Shown here one piece after another: positions 1-6,312 of a stretch of DNA of 9,997 nt. Each line of letters starts with the position of its first letter. The stretch's first letter is position 1. Below the pieces are notes generated by a model. It was not told the DNA's origin. It did not search any database and saw only the letters and a program-made list of their open reading frames with translations. A program made the translations under genes and the position numbers. Location: the NCBI GenBank assembly GCA_030630165.1, contig DAOVNN010000082.1, forward strand, positions 1 to 9,997, in the 5' to 3' direction. Source of the stretch: Candidatus Krumholzibacteriota bacterium (GTDB lineage Bacteria > Krumholzibacteriota > Krumholzibacteriia > Krumholzibacteriales > Krumholzibacteriaceae).

Positions 1-27
1 GCAAAGGTGCTCAACGGACTGAAATGA
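1..27 (+). CDS. Possible 3' end of an upstream gene (partial)
   Basis: The first 27 bases read in frame 1 as AKVLNGLK followed by TGA. This could be the last eight codons of a gene entering from the left. It is too short to identify, and another frame also closes within the same bases, so it may be chance. No terminator is visible between it and the lipoprotein gene that follows. Confidence 0.2.
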   Translation, partial: AKVLNGLK

Positions 28-121
28 CCAGCTGAGAGAGATTCATCAAGTCTTCCCGAATTGTATGTACAACTCATCAGATACATGCTATCCAACTGTT
101 AATCCATCCATTCACCTTAAC

Positions 122-129
122 AAGGAGAG
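122..129 (+). promoter_or_regulatory. Ribosome binding site that supports a TTG start
   Basis: AAGGAGAG lies five bases before the TTG at 135-137. There is no ATG or GTG nearby that would start a signal peptide in the right frame, and translation from this TTG gives an immediate Lys-Thr-Leu-Leu lipoprotein signal. The site therefore decides the non-ATG start. Further upstream, TTGTA-TG-TACAA (61-72) is a short dyad that could be an operator; no convincing -35/-10 pair was found. Confidence 0.75.
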
Positions 130-134
130 CGGCC

Positions 135-614
135 TTGAAGACTCTACTCTTTCTTCTGCTGATCTTCCTCGTGGCATTTCCCTCCTGCGAAGGCGACCAG
201 GGACCGGTCGGACCTGAAGGGCCCGAAGGCGTTGAAGGAACGCCCGGGTCAGGAACAGGTTACACCAACGATCCGCAAGTAGGTTTCAGTTGGGGACACT
301 CCTTCGAGGAAGCCGCCAGTGTTACTTTCGAGCTCACAGAGACAAGCACCGTCTTCTTTATCGCGACAGAGAACGTGTGGGGATCAGGTGCCGCGTGCAA
401 ATTTGCCGTCAGGCTGGTCTTTGACGGAGTCGCTGACGATAAAACATTGATAATGGCCGAAAATCCGGTTACCGCCGCCGGCAATAACGGAGCAGCGGTC
501 TCGACTTCAGCCATGAAGGTCCTCAGCGCGGGTTCTCATACTGTGGCTCTGGAAAGGTCCGGTTGCAGCTTCGACAAGCACCCGCATCTAAACGTCATCG
601 TTCTCGGCAATTGA
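135..614 (+). CDS. Putative lipoprotein with a short collagen-like Gly-X-Y segment
   Basis: This 159-residue protein begins with a lipoprotein-type signal: Lys2, a Leu/Phe-rich core at residues 4-15, then F-P-S-Cys18 as a somewhat loose lipobox. Immediately after the predicted lipidated cysteine come seven Gly-X-Y triplets (residues 20-40: GDQ GPV GPE GPE GVE GTP GSG), the collagen-like pattern. Residues 45-159 look like a compact beta-rich domain. Its two cysteines, Cys88 and Cys144, could form a disulfide. By analogy with other bacterial collagen-like proteins, the triplets may act as a stalk or trimerise, holding the C-terminal domain off the membrane; this is inferred. I do not recognise the globular domain and assign no function. 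The gene converges with the large surface protein and is separated from it by a hairpin. It has its own strong ribosome binding site and starts with TTG. Confidence 0.8.
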   Translation: MKTLLFLLLIFLVAFPSCEGDQGPVGPEGPEGVEGTPGSGTGYTNDPQVGFSWGHSFEEAASVTFELTETSTVFFIATENVWGSGAACKFAVRLVFDGVADDKTLIMAENPVTAAGNNGAAVSTSAMKVLSAGSHTVALERSGCSFDKHPHLNVIVLGN

Positions 615-626
615 TAACGCAGCGAC

Positions 627-670
627 CCGGTGATCTCGATCGCGCTCGAGGTCACCGGACCGTTTCTTGA
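627..670 (+). terminator. Hairpin between convergent genes, probable terminator
   Basis: Arms 627-639 and 646-658 form a 13-bp stem with one G-T wobble and a six-base loop (CCGGTGATCTCGA pairs with TCGAGGTCACCGG). It starts 12 bases after the lipoprotein stop and is followed by CGTTTCTT, a modest T-rich tract. It fits a terminator for the + strand gene. On the minus strand no T-run follows the stem, so bidirectional use is less certain. Confidence 0.7.
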
Positions 671-694
671 ATTCCTCTGAAGAGACGCTTACTG

Positions 695-3600
695 CTACCT
701 GAGAAGCATCATCTTCTTCGTCTCTATGTAGCCGTCAGTGACAAACCGGTAAAAATACACGCCACTTGCGACGACATGACCGTTTCGGTCCTTTCCATCC
801 CAGACGGCCTGGTGATTACCCGGAGCCTGGATTTCGTCGATGACCGTAGTTATCATCCTTCCCGCCACATCGAAGATCGTGATGTTGACCCTCGTAGCGG
901 ACGGCAGATCGTAACTGATCGTCGTCGTAGGATTAAACGGATTCGGGTAATTCCCGTGCAGCTGGAACCGGCCGCTTTCGACCTCGGGTCTCGGCGAAGC
1001 ATCCGGCTCATACCGCCCTTTGGCGCATATGATATAGTCCTGGATCAGTCCGGACTCATCGGGCAACTCAACGGCAAATGAGAACTCCAGCGCGTCTCCC
1101 TTGCGGAGAACGAGCGGGGTGTTACCGTTGAATCCCGTCCATATCTCTCCGGAATCTCCCAGCCTCAGCAGATCCGACCTGTCGATCCTGTGGACCTTGC
1201 AGACAGGATCTTCATCCGCAGGTATTATCTGTCCGAGCACATCGGTCGAGTACCCTTTTTCCCAGGAAAGTCTCAGCGTAACAAGGTCTTTACCGGCCGT
1301 AGCCTCGGTATCGGCAAAGATAAATTCGTCGCTCGTCTGATCCCTTCCTGGAAGGGTCGGCATCTCTACCCAGCTTCCGTCATCAGCAAGAATCTCAATA
1401 ACAAGGTCTTCTCCTTCGAGAACCCCGTCGCCGCCCGACGTAAGCATATCGCGGTCGTCCAGATCATCGAGCTCCTCCTCGCATGGCTTCGGTTTCTGCA
1501 GGGACTCGAGGCGGAATACACTCTTCCCGCTGCCGATGTCGGAGAATTTTACTATCAGGTGCCCGGGACCGTCAGAGGTGAATCTTTCTCCGTCCACTGA
1601 CGCGAGCAGATCGAGACAGTCGTTTCCGTCTTGATCGACCGCCGATATCGGCATCCTGGTTTCTTTGTACGCGCTTATTTCACCACCTGCAGAGCAGGCG
1701 ATCCTGGTATCCTCACTGTGTGTGACGCTTATCAGTTCGACATCGTGGAGATACGTGATCTCATCCTCCATTTCGCGGATCTGGAAGCTCACCCTTCCAT
1801 CCCTGTCTTTGACTTCCCCCGTGATATGGTAATAGTCGGTCACGACATCCTTGTACCCGGACTCTTCGCAGGCGGTAAGAAGTGTGTTCTTTTCCACGTA
1901 CCCGTTACCGTCCCAGGCAAGCAGAACCGGGCAGGAGGGCTCTATATACCTGATCAGCCTGAACCAGCGCACCTCCGACCACGGTCCCCACCCGGCCGCA
2001 TTCAGCGCCTGTACCTTCCAGTAGAAGGTCCCGGATGTGTAGCGGGCTGTGAGCCATGTGGTGTCGACCACGGCTGTATCCGCGAGCGGTGAACTGAAAT
2101 CGAGATTATTGTCGAACAACACCCTGTAATTGATGATGTAGGGCAGTTCGTTCCAGGCAAGAGTCACATGCGTTCCCGTAGTCGTCCATGTCCTGCCGTT
2201 ATCGGGCTGGACCAACGTTGGAGCCTCCGGCGGATCTACCAGCGTGAAATGCCATGTATCGGACCATTCGGTCCATGCCTCGCCGCTTTCGTATCCCCTT
2301 ACCTTCCAGTACCATACTCCTACGGGAAGTTCGGGGGTCACAACCCACGATCCTATTGTAGTCCCGCTTGTAAGATCCTGCTCTGTCCTGTCCAGAGATC
2401 CGAAACCGGGATCATCGTCTATCCAGACCTCATACATCCTGTTGGGGTCGCAGTACCAGGCAACGAACGTGGTACCTGCACCCATGGCGATACTGTCAGG
2501 GGGGTGAAGCAGCGTCGGACCGGGCGGAAGCACAACGGTGATATAGTCCTGTTTTGTCTCCAGGTCATCTCCTCCACCCAGTCCATTTACGCTGAGCGTC
2601 ACGTCGTACGTCCCCGGTAAAGTGTAGGTATGGGTGGTATTGTTCTCGCCGTATGTATACTCACCATCGCCGAATATCCAGTAACTCGATTCCGGTATAT
2701 AGTTGGTCGACTGGTTCGTGAAGCTGACTTCCAGCGGCACCGTCCCTGACAGGGGTTCGGCGGTGAAATCCGCGACCGGCGGGCCATAGTTCACTGTGAT
2801 ATAGTCCGTTTTCGTCTCGGTATCGCTGCAGTTCAATCCGGTCGCCGCAAGCGATACTGTGTACGTACCGGCATCAGCAAATTCGTGAACCGGGTTTTCG
2901 TCCGTCGAAGTTCCCCCGTCCCCGAAATCCCAGCTCCATGCGGTGATATCGGGCGAAGAAAGGTCGGTGAAATTGACCGTCAATGGATTAACGCCAGTCA
3001 CCGGATCGCCCTCGAAATCGACCACAGGATACCCGCAGGCGAAGACAGAGACGCTGTTGCTGTTGGGCGAGCCGCCGAGCGTTATATTGTAGCCGTCCGA
3101 CAGGGTCGCGAGCGGTCCCGCCACCGCCGCGCCGCAATGATCGCCCGTACCAACGTTGTTGGACAGATGCTGGTACGTCGCGCCCGAATAAACGACCATA
3201 TTATTGTAGGCGCTGAATCCGATGAGTATGTCCATCGTGCCGTCGTTGTCGTAATCACCCGCCGAGGCTATATCGTCGCCGAAGGTCGAGTTGGTCGGAT
3301 TACCGGAGGTGAAAGTATGCAGCAGGGTTCCCGTCTGCCCCGAATAGAGATAAACGGATCCGATGTTGTTAGCGATTATGAAATCATCACACTCGTCGTT
3401 ATCAATATCGCCGAGTGGAGCCATTCGCGTACCGAAATATCCGTTGATAATAGTACCCACCAGGGTGTGCAGCAATTGACCATCTATGCCGGAATACACG
3501 TAGGCTGCGCCTTTCCCCTGAAAGTACTTCGAGTAGATCATGAAATCGTCATGTCCGTCGTTATTCACGTCTCCCGCCCCGGAGACTGTCTTTCCGAACT

Positions 3601-4300
3601 GATGGTAGGATAAACTCCCGGATTTTTCGTATAACTCCGTCCATACATCGTTTCCACCATTGTTCACGAGTGCGTATACAAAAACATGCCCCCCGAGGGA
3701 CCCGGTACTGTCCTTGGGCGCGCTGACGATAACATCGTCGCGTCCGTCGTTGTTGACGTCGCCGGCGGATGCGACGCACCATCCTACCCTGTAGATGTCA
3801 TTTGGCATCAGTATCGGAAATCCCAGGCTGGGGCACCCGGCACCGAGGTTTCCGGAATAGACGTGCGCACGTCCGGTGGGCCTCCATTCCGTACCCGCCT
3901 GCCTCAAGTTGGGTGCGCCGATGATCACGTCCGGATACCCGTCGTCGTTGACGTCCCCCGCCCCCGAAACGCAATACCCGAACATCCCGTTCTGTTCCTG
4001 CCAATTATACCAGCCAGAAAATTCCTTCAGCGGCGCCCCGGTGGGATCGGCGCCGGAATATATCCAGGCCTTCCCCAGGTCGACGAAGTTCCCGATGATA
4101 TCCGGCCCGTTATGCGCGCCGACGATAAAGTCGGCGATTCCGTCTTCGTTGATATCTCCTATCACCGCCACGCTGAATCCGTAGTATGAACCCGCGGCAC
4201 CATTAAGAGTCGCAAAATCCTGGCACCCCGAACATTGTGCGGACAGATGCACGGGTAACAGGAGGAGTCCAACAGCAAACAGAACGATGATCGTCCTCAT
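695..4300 (-). CDS. Large secreted FG-GAP / PKD surface protein with C-terminal FlgD-like (type IX) sorting domain
   Basis: This is a 1201-residue exported protein. Residues 1-21 are a Sec signal peptide with cleavage likely at LSA-Q. Residues about 30-420 hold six clear FG-GAP repeats with D-x-[DN]-x-D-G-type calcium loops (GDINEDGIADF at 48, GDVNDDGYPDV at 115, GDVNNDGRDDV at 180, GDVNNDGHDDF at 243, GDIDNDECDDF at 297, GDYDNDGTMDI at 348) and a degenerate seventh near 391-412, predicting an integrin-alpha-like seven-blade propeller. Two PKD domains follow (about 426-505 with WDFGDGG, 508-590 with WIFGDGE), then two fibronectin-III-like domains (about 592-690, 694-783). Residues 787-1100 are a region I cannot name. 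The end (1112-1201) is the GNYPNPFNPTTTI...SGVYFYR module used as an outer-surface sorting signal by type IX secretion. The start has GGAGG seven bases upstream. A role in adhesion or surface binding is inferred from architecture. Confidence 0.93.
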   Translation of the reverse strand: MRTIIVLFAVGLLLLPVHLSAQCSGCQDFATLNGAAGSYYGFSVAVIGDINEDGIADFIVGAHNGPDIIGNFVDLGKAWIYSGADPTGAPLKEFSGWYNWQEQNGMFGYCVSGAGDVNDDGYPDVIIGAPNLRQAGTEWRPTGRAHVYSGNLGAGCPSLGFPILMPNDIYRVGWCVASAGDVNNDGRDDVIVSAPKDSTGSLGGHVFVYALVNNGGNDVWTELYEKSGSLSYHQFGKTVSGAGDVNNDGHDDFMIYSKYFQGKGAAYVYSGIDGQLLHTLVGTIINGYFGTRMAPLGDIDNDECDDFIIANNIGSVYLYSGQTGTLLHTFTSGNPTNSTFGDDIASAGDYDNDGTMDILIGFSAYNNMVVYSGATYQHLSNNVGTGDHCGAAVAGPLATLSDGYNITLGGSPNSNSVSVFACGYPVVDFEGDPVTGVNPLTVNFTDLSSPDITAWSWDFGDGGTSTDENPVHEFADAGTYTVSLAATGLNCSDTETKTDYITVNYGPPVADFTAEPLSGTVPLEVSFTNQSTNYIPESSYWIFGDGEYTYGENNTTHTYTLPGTYDVTLSVNGLGGGDDLETKQDYITVVLPPGPTLLHPPDSIAMGAGTTFVAWYCDPNRMYEVWIDDDPGFGSLDRTEQDLTSGTTIGSWVVTPELPVGVWYWKVRGYESGEAWTEWSDTWHFTLVDPPEAPTLVQPDNGRTWTTTGTHVTLAWNELPYIINYRVLFDNNLDFSSPLADTAVVDTTWLTARYTSGTFYWKVQALNAAGWGPWSEVRWFRLIRYIEPSCPVLLAWDGNGYVEKNTLLTACEESGYKDVVTDYYHITGEVKDRDGRVSFQIREMEDEITYLHDVELISVTHSEDTRIACSAGGEISAYKETRMPISAVDQDGNDCLDLLASVDGERFTSDGPGHLIVKFSDIGSGKSVFRLESLQKPKPCEEELDDLDDRDMLTSGGDGVLEGEDLVIEILADDGSWVEMPTLPGRDQTSDEFIFADTEATAGKDLVTLRLSWEKGYSTDVLGQIIPADEDPVCKVHRIDRSDLLRLGDSGEIWTGFNGNTPLVLRKGDALEFSFAVELPDESGLIQDYIICAKGRYEPDASPRPEVESGRFQLHGNYPNPFNPTTTISYDLPSATRVNITIFDVAGRMITTVIDEIQAPGNHQAVWDGKDRNGHVVASGVYFYRFVTDGYIETKKMMLLR

Positions 4301-4351
4301 GCGAAACCCTCCAGGGAATGATAAGAATGAAAAGAATTTATACCGGGTTTG

Positions 4352-4380
4352 ATGCTAAGCCGTAGATATCCTGATTTCAA
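4352..4380 (-). promoter_or_regulatory. Candidate promoter for the FG-GAP/PKD gene
   Basis: Reading on the minus strand, TTGAAA (4375-4380) and TAGCAT (4352-4357) are separated by 17 bases. They match 5/6 and 4/6 of the sigma-70 consensus. A start near 4345 would leave a leader of about 44 nt. The stretch just upstream is very AT-rich (4381-4412), as for an UP element. In a type-IX-secreting phylum the housekeeping consensus may differ, so this is tentative. Confidence 0.35.
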
Positions 4381-4410
4381 GCATAATTATCATAATTAGA
4401 TGTTTAATAT

Positions 4411-4446
4411 TCTATTTGCAGTGTAATCATATTTGTACAGTGTAAA
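4411..4446. repeat. Imperfect tandem direct repeat upstream of the surface-protein gene
   Basis: Two copies of ATTTG-(0 or 2)-CAGTGTAA lie side by side: about 4413-4426 and 4430-4445, the second carrying two extra bases (TA). They sit 30-65 bases upstream of the candidate -35 box of the surface-protein gene. Spaced direct repeats at this position can be activator or repressor binding sites. No regulator can be named. Confidence 0.4.
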
Positions 4447-4784
4447 CATTTGCTTACTAACGTTTGCGTAAGCCATTACATTGATTGGCTTTCATCAGGC
4501 GCCGATTACACTTATTCACACATTTAAGATTTTCCATGTCATGGAACAGTTTGGTTGAGTCAATGCGAAAAGAGAAATGGTTGACGCCAGACAGTAATAT
4601 CAGAAACGCGGAATACAGCGGCGAGGCCGCATATTCAATCGCTGCAGCTGACAAACCCCGCCTGCCGAATTCACCGATCAGGCATCAGCACGCTTCCCTA
4701 CTGTGCGCCGCCCCGTTCCTTCTTTCGACTTCGGCGTTCGGCCCGGAACACGAGAAGGACCGCCGTATTGGATATTTCTGCAGA
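4447..4784. other. Non-coding stretch between the surface-protein gene and ykgJ
   Basis: No convincing gene lies here. Two short hairpins overlap and would exclude each other: GCTTAC (4452-4457) with GTAAGC (4468-4473), and AAGCCA (4470-4475) with TGGCTT (4486-4491). Bases 4612-4639 reappear at 6313-6340, so the 3' flank of ykgJ was part of an ancient duplication. A minus-strand frame (4457-4654) starts inside this stretch but lacks a ribosome binding site and recognisable motifs. Much of 4640-4784 is probably decayed sequence. Confidence 0.5.
4618..4630. repeat. Short GC hairpin, copy 1 (GCGGC-GAG-GCCGC)
   Basis: A five-bp perfect stem with a three-base loop lies about 155 bases beyond the ykgJ stop. 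On the minus strand it is followed by TGTATT. The identical hairpin occurs at 6319-6331 in the duplicated segment, followed there by TGTATTTT. It could be a weak terminator for minus-strand transcription or a small repeat element. The tight loop and short T-tract make termination uncertain. Confidence 0.4.
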
Positions 4785-5306
4785 TCAGGATTGATTCGCG
4801 AACCCGTCGGAGAATTCTTCCTTCAGTCTCTCGAAAACGTTAAAGACAATCGGGCAGACAGAGCAGTTATGGACCGCCTGCATAAGACGGAAGACGAACT
4901 CATCCCTGTGCAGATGCGGGTAGGAGCGGCAGGCCTCCGGCCGATGGTCGTAGGCGCTGCAAAGATTGCCCTTGAGAAGCGGACAAGGCAGCGTATTGAA
5001 GGCAAGCTCCCCATCTTCATCCGCAGCAAGGAAGCGCTCGATAAGTTCATCATCTGATATCTTCAACCCTGACGCCAGCCTGGCCACATCATCGCCTGTG
5101 AGAACGATCTGTACTTCCCGGCAGCAGTTTGCGCATGATGTGCAGTCGATCTGCCCGGATATGTCTTCATAGTGCTTGTGGACTATGGCATCAAGGTCCT
5201 CAATACCAATATCGATCGATTTGAGAAACGAGCGGAACCTCCAGTTCTCTTCCTCCCGTTCGGCTGCGAGCTTCATTACTGTTTCAGGATCCGTCTCCAG
5301 CTTCAT
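4785..5306 (-). CDS. YkgJ-type cysteine-cluster protein (putative Fe-S or zinc binding)
   Basis: This 173-residue soluble protein carries the cysteine pattern of the YkgJ / UPF0153 family: Cys55-x2-Cys58-x2-Cys61-Cys62, then Cys108, Cys116 and Cys126 (in NTLPCPLLKGNLCSAYDHRP and EACRSYP), and a final Cys148-x2-Cys151. The family is annotated as cysteine-cluster proteins that probably bind zinc or an iron-sulfur centre; the biochemical role is unknown. Residues 1-50 are charged and helical, with no signal or membrane segment. The length is in the usual range and all expected cysteines are present, so this copy looks intact. ATG 5304-5306 is preceded by GAGGCG at a workable distance. The gene stands alone: upstream is a divergently oriented phage-gene remnant, downstream non-coding DNA. 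Part of this gene is duplicated in shrunken form at 6313-6448. Confidence 0.85.
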   Translation of the reverse strand: MKLETDPETVMKLAAEREEENWRFRSFLKSIDIGIEDLDAIVHKHYEDISGQIDCTSCANCCREVQIVLTGDDVARLASGLKISDDELIERFLAADEDGELAFNTLPCPLLKGNLCSAYDHRPEACRSYPHLHRDEFVFRLMQAVHNCSVCPIVFNVFERLKEEFSDGFANQS

Positions 5307-5356
5307 CTTTCGCCTCGCATGAGGTGTGGGCTTTAGACCGTCGCCTCCACGGTTTT

Positions 5357-5385
5357 ATTATGTGAATATTGACAATTGCAAACAA
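5357..5385 (-). promoter_or_regulatory. Candidate promoter for ykgJ
   Basis: On the minus strand TTGTTT (5380-5385) and CATAAT (5357-5362) are 17 bases apart. The -10 box matches 5/6 of the sigma-70 consensus, the -35 box only the TTG core and 3/6 overall. The transcript would begin near 5350, leaving a leader of about 45 nt. The element abuts the truncated start of the ORF6N remnant. Confidence 0.4.
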
Positions 5386-5389
5386 CTAG

Positions 5390-5596
5390 TTCGATCGTTT
5401 TCCTGAAGATTTCATGTTTCAACTCAATAAAGATGAATTTAATATCTTGAGGTCACAAATTGTGACTTCAAGTTGGGGTGGTCGAAGGACACCACCGTAT
5501 GCATTCACAGAACAGGGAGTCGCAATGCTTTCCGGCGTGTTAAGAAGCAAGCGTTTGCCAGACGAAAACCCGATACTCTTTTGCACGGACAACTGA
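5390..5596 (+). pseudogene. Remnant of an ORF6N-domain (phage-type) gene
   Basis: From 5390 the frame reads FDRFPEDFMFQL, then LRSQIVTSSWGG, YAFTEQGVAMLS and VLRSKR, ending at 5554. This is the conserved core of the ORF6N domain, found in phage antirepressor-like and mobile-element proteins. Similarity begins directly after an in-frame TAG (5387-5389), so the N-terminal part that normally precedes RFPEDF is missing. After RSKR the frame runs 13 unrelated codons to a stop, so everything downstream in the usual protein is lost too. An internal ATG at 5414 could give a 60-residue product but has no ribosome binding site. I call it a relic of a horizontally acquired gene, broken at both ends. It is AT-richer than its neighbours and lies opposite the flanking minus-strand genes. 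Confidence 0.8.
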
Positions 5597-5603
5597 CCCG
5601 GGA

Positions 5604-5996
5604 CTACCCCTCGATAACATGTCGTCTATAAAAATCAATTACATCGTTCTTGGATATCTGTCCCGTTGCCAGGCCAATAGTAATCTCCTCGAGCTCATCA
5701 TCACTGGCACCAAGCTCACACCCGTTTGCCAGAATAAAGATTTCAGCTGCAGCTACCGCAACTCGCTTATTGCCATCAATGAATGGATGATTTGCACAAA
5801 GATGAAAGTGATAGGCGGCCGCTTTCTCCGCCAAATCGATATGCAGTAATTTACCCCCGAACGTCGATTGCGGCATCGCAACCGCGGACTCCAGCAACCC
5901 CCGGTCACGTAACCCTGGATCACCGCCATATTCCTCAATGACCCTTTGGTGAATTTGAATGACCATATCTACCGACAGAAAGAGAAATGGCTGCAT
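5604..5996 (-). CDS. doc: Doc-type toxin (death-on-curing, Fic superfamily)
   Basis: This 130-residue protein has the Doc form of the Fic motif, H70-P-F-I-D-G-N-K-R78, with Lys77 in place of the second glycine of AMP-transferring Fic enzymes. Further family marks are GGDPGLRDRGLLESAVAMPQ (residues 24-43), A-Y-H-F-H-L before the motif, and AEIFILANG after it. The length matches Doc. Characterised Doc phosphorylates elongation factor Tu and stops translation; His70 would be the key residue. No catalytic residue appears lost. Its ATG overlaps the antitoxin stop by one base (TAATG), so toxin translation is probably coupled to antitoxin translation. The partner is an AbrB/MazE-like protein rather than the classical Phd. 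Expression should come from the strong promoter upstream of the antitoxin. Confidence 0.93.
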   Translation of the reverse strand: MQPFLFLSVDMVIQIHQRVIEEYGGDPGLRDRGLLESAVAMPQSTFGGKLLHIDLAEKAAAYHFHLCANHPFIDGNKRVAVAAAEIFILANGCELGASDDELEEITIGLATGQISKNDVIDFYRRHVIEG

Positions 5997-6226
5997 TACT
6001 TGGCCAGCCGTTTAAGAACGCCTTTACGTTTCTTCATAACGATATCGAGCTTTTCTTTTATGACGCCGGAATCCACCAGCTTTGGAAAAGCAGGCGTTAC
6101 GATGAGAGCGCCATCCTGGATCGTCAGCTGTACCTGATCATCTTCCTCCAGGCCAAGGAGCTCCAGAATAGGCTTATCGAGGATTAATGCGTTGCTGTTA
6201 CCAACTTTACAGAGTTGCTTAATCAT
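5996..6226 (-). CDS. AbrB/MazE/SpoVT-family antitoxin paired with Doc
   Basis: This 76-residue protein has an N-terminal swapped-hairpin DNA-binding domain (residues 1-45): KVGNSNALILDKPILELLGL, then a D-x-V-x-L strand and a G-A-L-I-V-T-P ending typical of MazE/AbrB antitoxins. The C-terminal 30 residues are Lys-rich and would form the toxin-binding tail. It should neutralise the downstream Doc protein and repress its own operon by binding the dyad at 6240-6258; both roles are inferred from the family and arrangement. The start is fixed by AGGAGG five bases upstream of ATG 6224-6226. A longer in-frame reading up to 6454 only traverses the promoter and the shortened ykgJ copy, so it is not used. 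The stop overlaps the toxin start by one base. Confidence 0.92.
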   Translation of the reverse strand: MIKQLCKVGNSNALILDKPILELLGLEEDDQVQLTIQDGALIVTPAFPKLVDSGVIKEKLDIVMKKRKGVLKRLAK

Positions 6227-6239
6227 AACTGCCTCCTGT

Positions 6240-6258
6240 GTTATAACTTTATTATAAC
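6240..6258. promoter_or_regulatory. Dyad operator over the -10 region of the toxin-antitoxin operon
   Basis: GTTATAA (6240-6246) and TTATAAC (6252-6258) are perfect inverted repeats five bases apart. The dyad covers the -10 hexamer and the expected transcription start and ends 13 bases before the antitoxin ATG. Binding here would block RNA polymerase, the usual way toxin-antitoxin operons are autoregulated. The antitoxin is the natural candidate binder. Confidence 0.65.
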
Positions 6259-6279
6259 CCAACAGCCCCCATGTGTCAA
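6251..6279 (-). promoter_or_regulatory. Consensus sigma-70 promoter of the antitoxin-toxin operon
   Basis: On the minus strand TTGACA (6274-6279) and TATAAT (6251-6256) are separated by exactly 17 bases, a perfect match to both hexamers and to the preferred spacing. Transcription would start near 6244, giving a leader of roughly 18 nt that carries AGGAGG. It is by far the strongest promoter-like sequence in the window. Confidence 0.85.
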
Positions 6280-6312
6280 CTCCCTGAATCCTCGCCTGAC
6301 CACTATGCGCAA

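Noticed and set aside
2885..3613. 242-codon plus-strand open frame inside the surface-protein gene
   Set aside because: It is antisense to the FG-GAP and PKD coding region; the apparent repeats simply mirror the repeated D-x-D-x-D codons on the other strand.
4450..4495. Possible integron attC-like recombination site
   Set aside because: The inverted repeats are short, overlap each other, and lack the RYYYAAC and GTTRRRY core boxes in the right arrangement.
4457..4654. 65-codon minus-strand open frame downstream of ykgJ
   Set aside because: It has no ribosome binding site and no recognisable motif, and part of it is the repeated 4612-4639 flank, which reads into non-homologous sequence at 6313-6340.
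4485..5057. 190-codon plus-strand open frame across the ykgJ region
   Set aside because: It lies antisense to the well-supported cysteine-cluster gene, has no family-like motifs, and its openness follows from the codon usage of the real gene.
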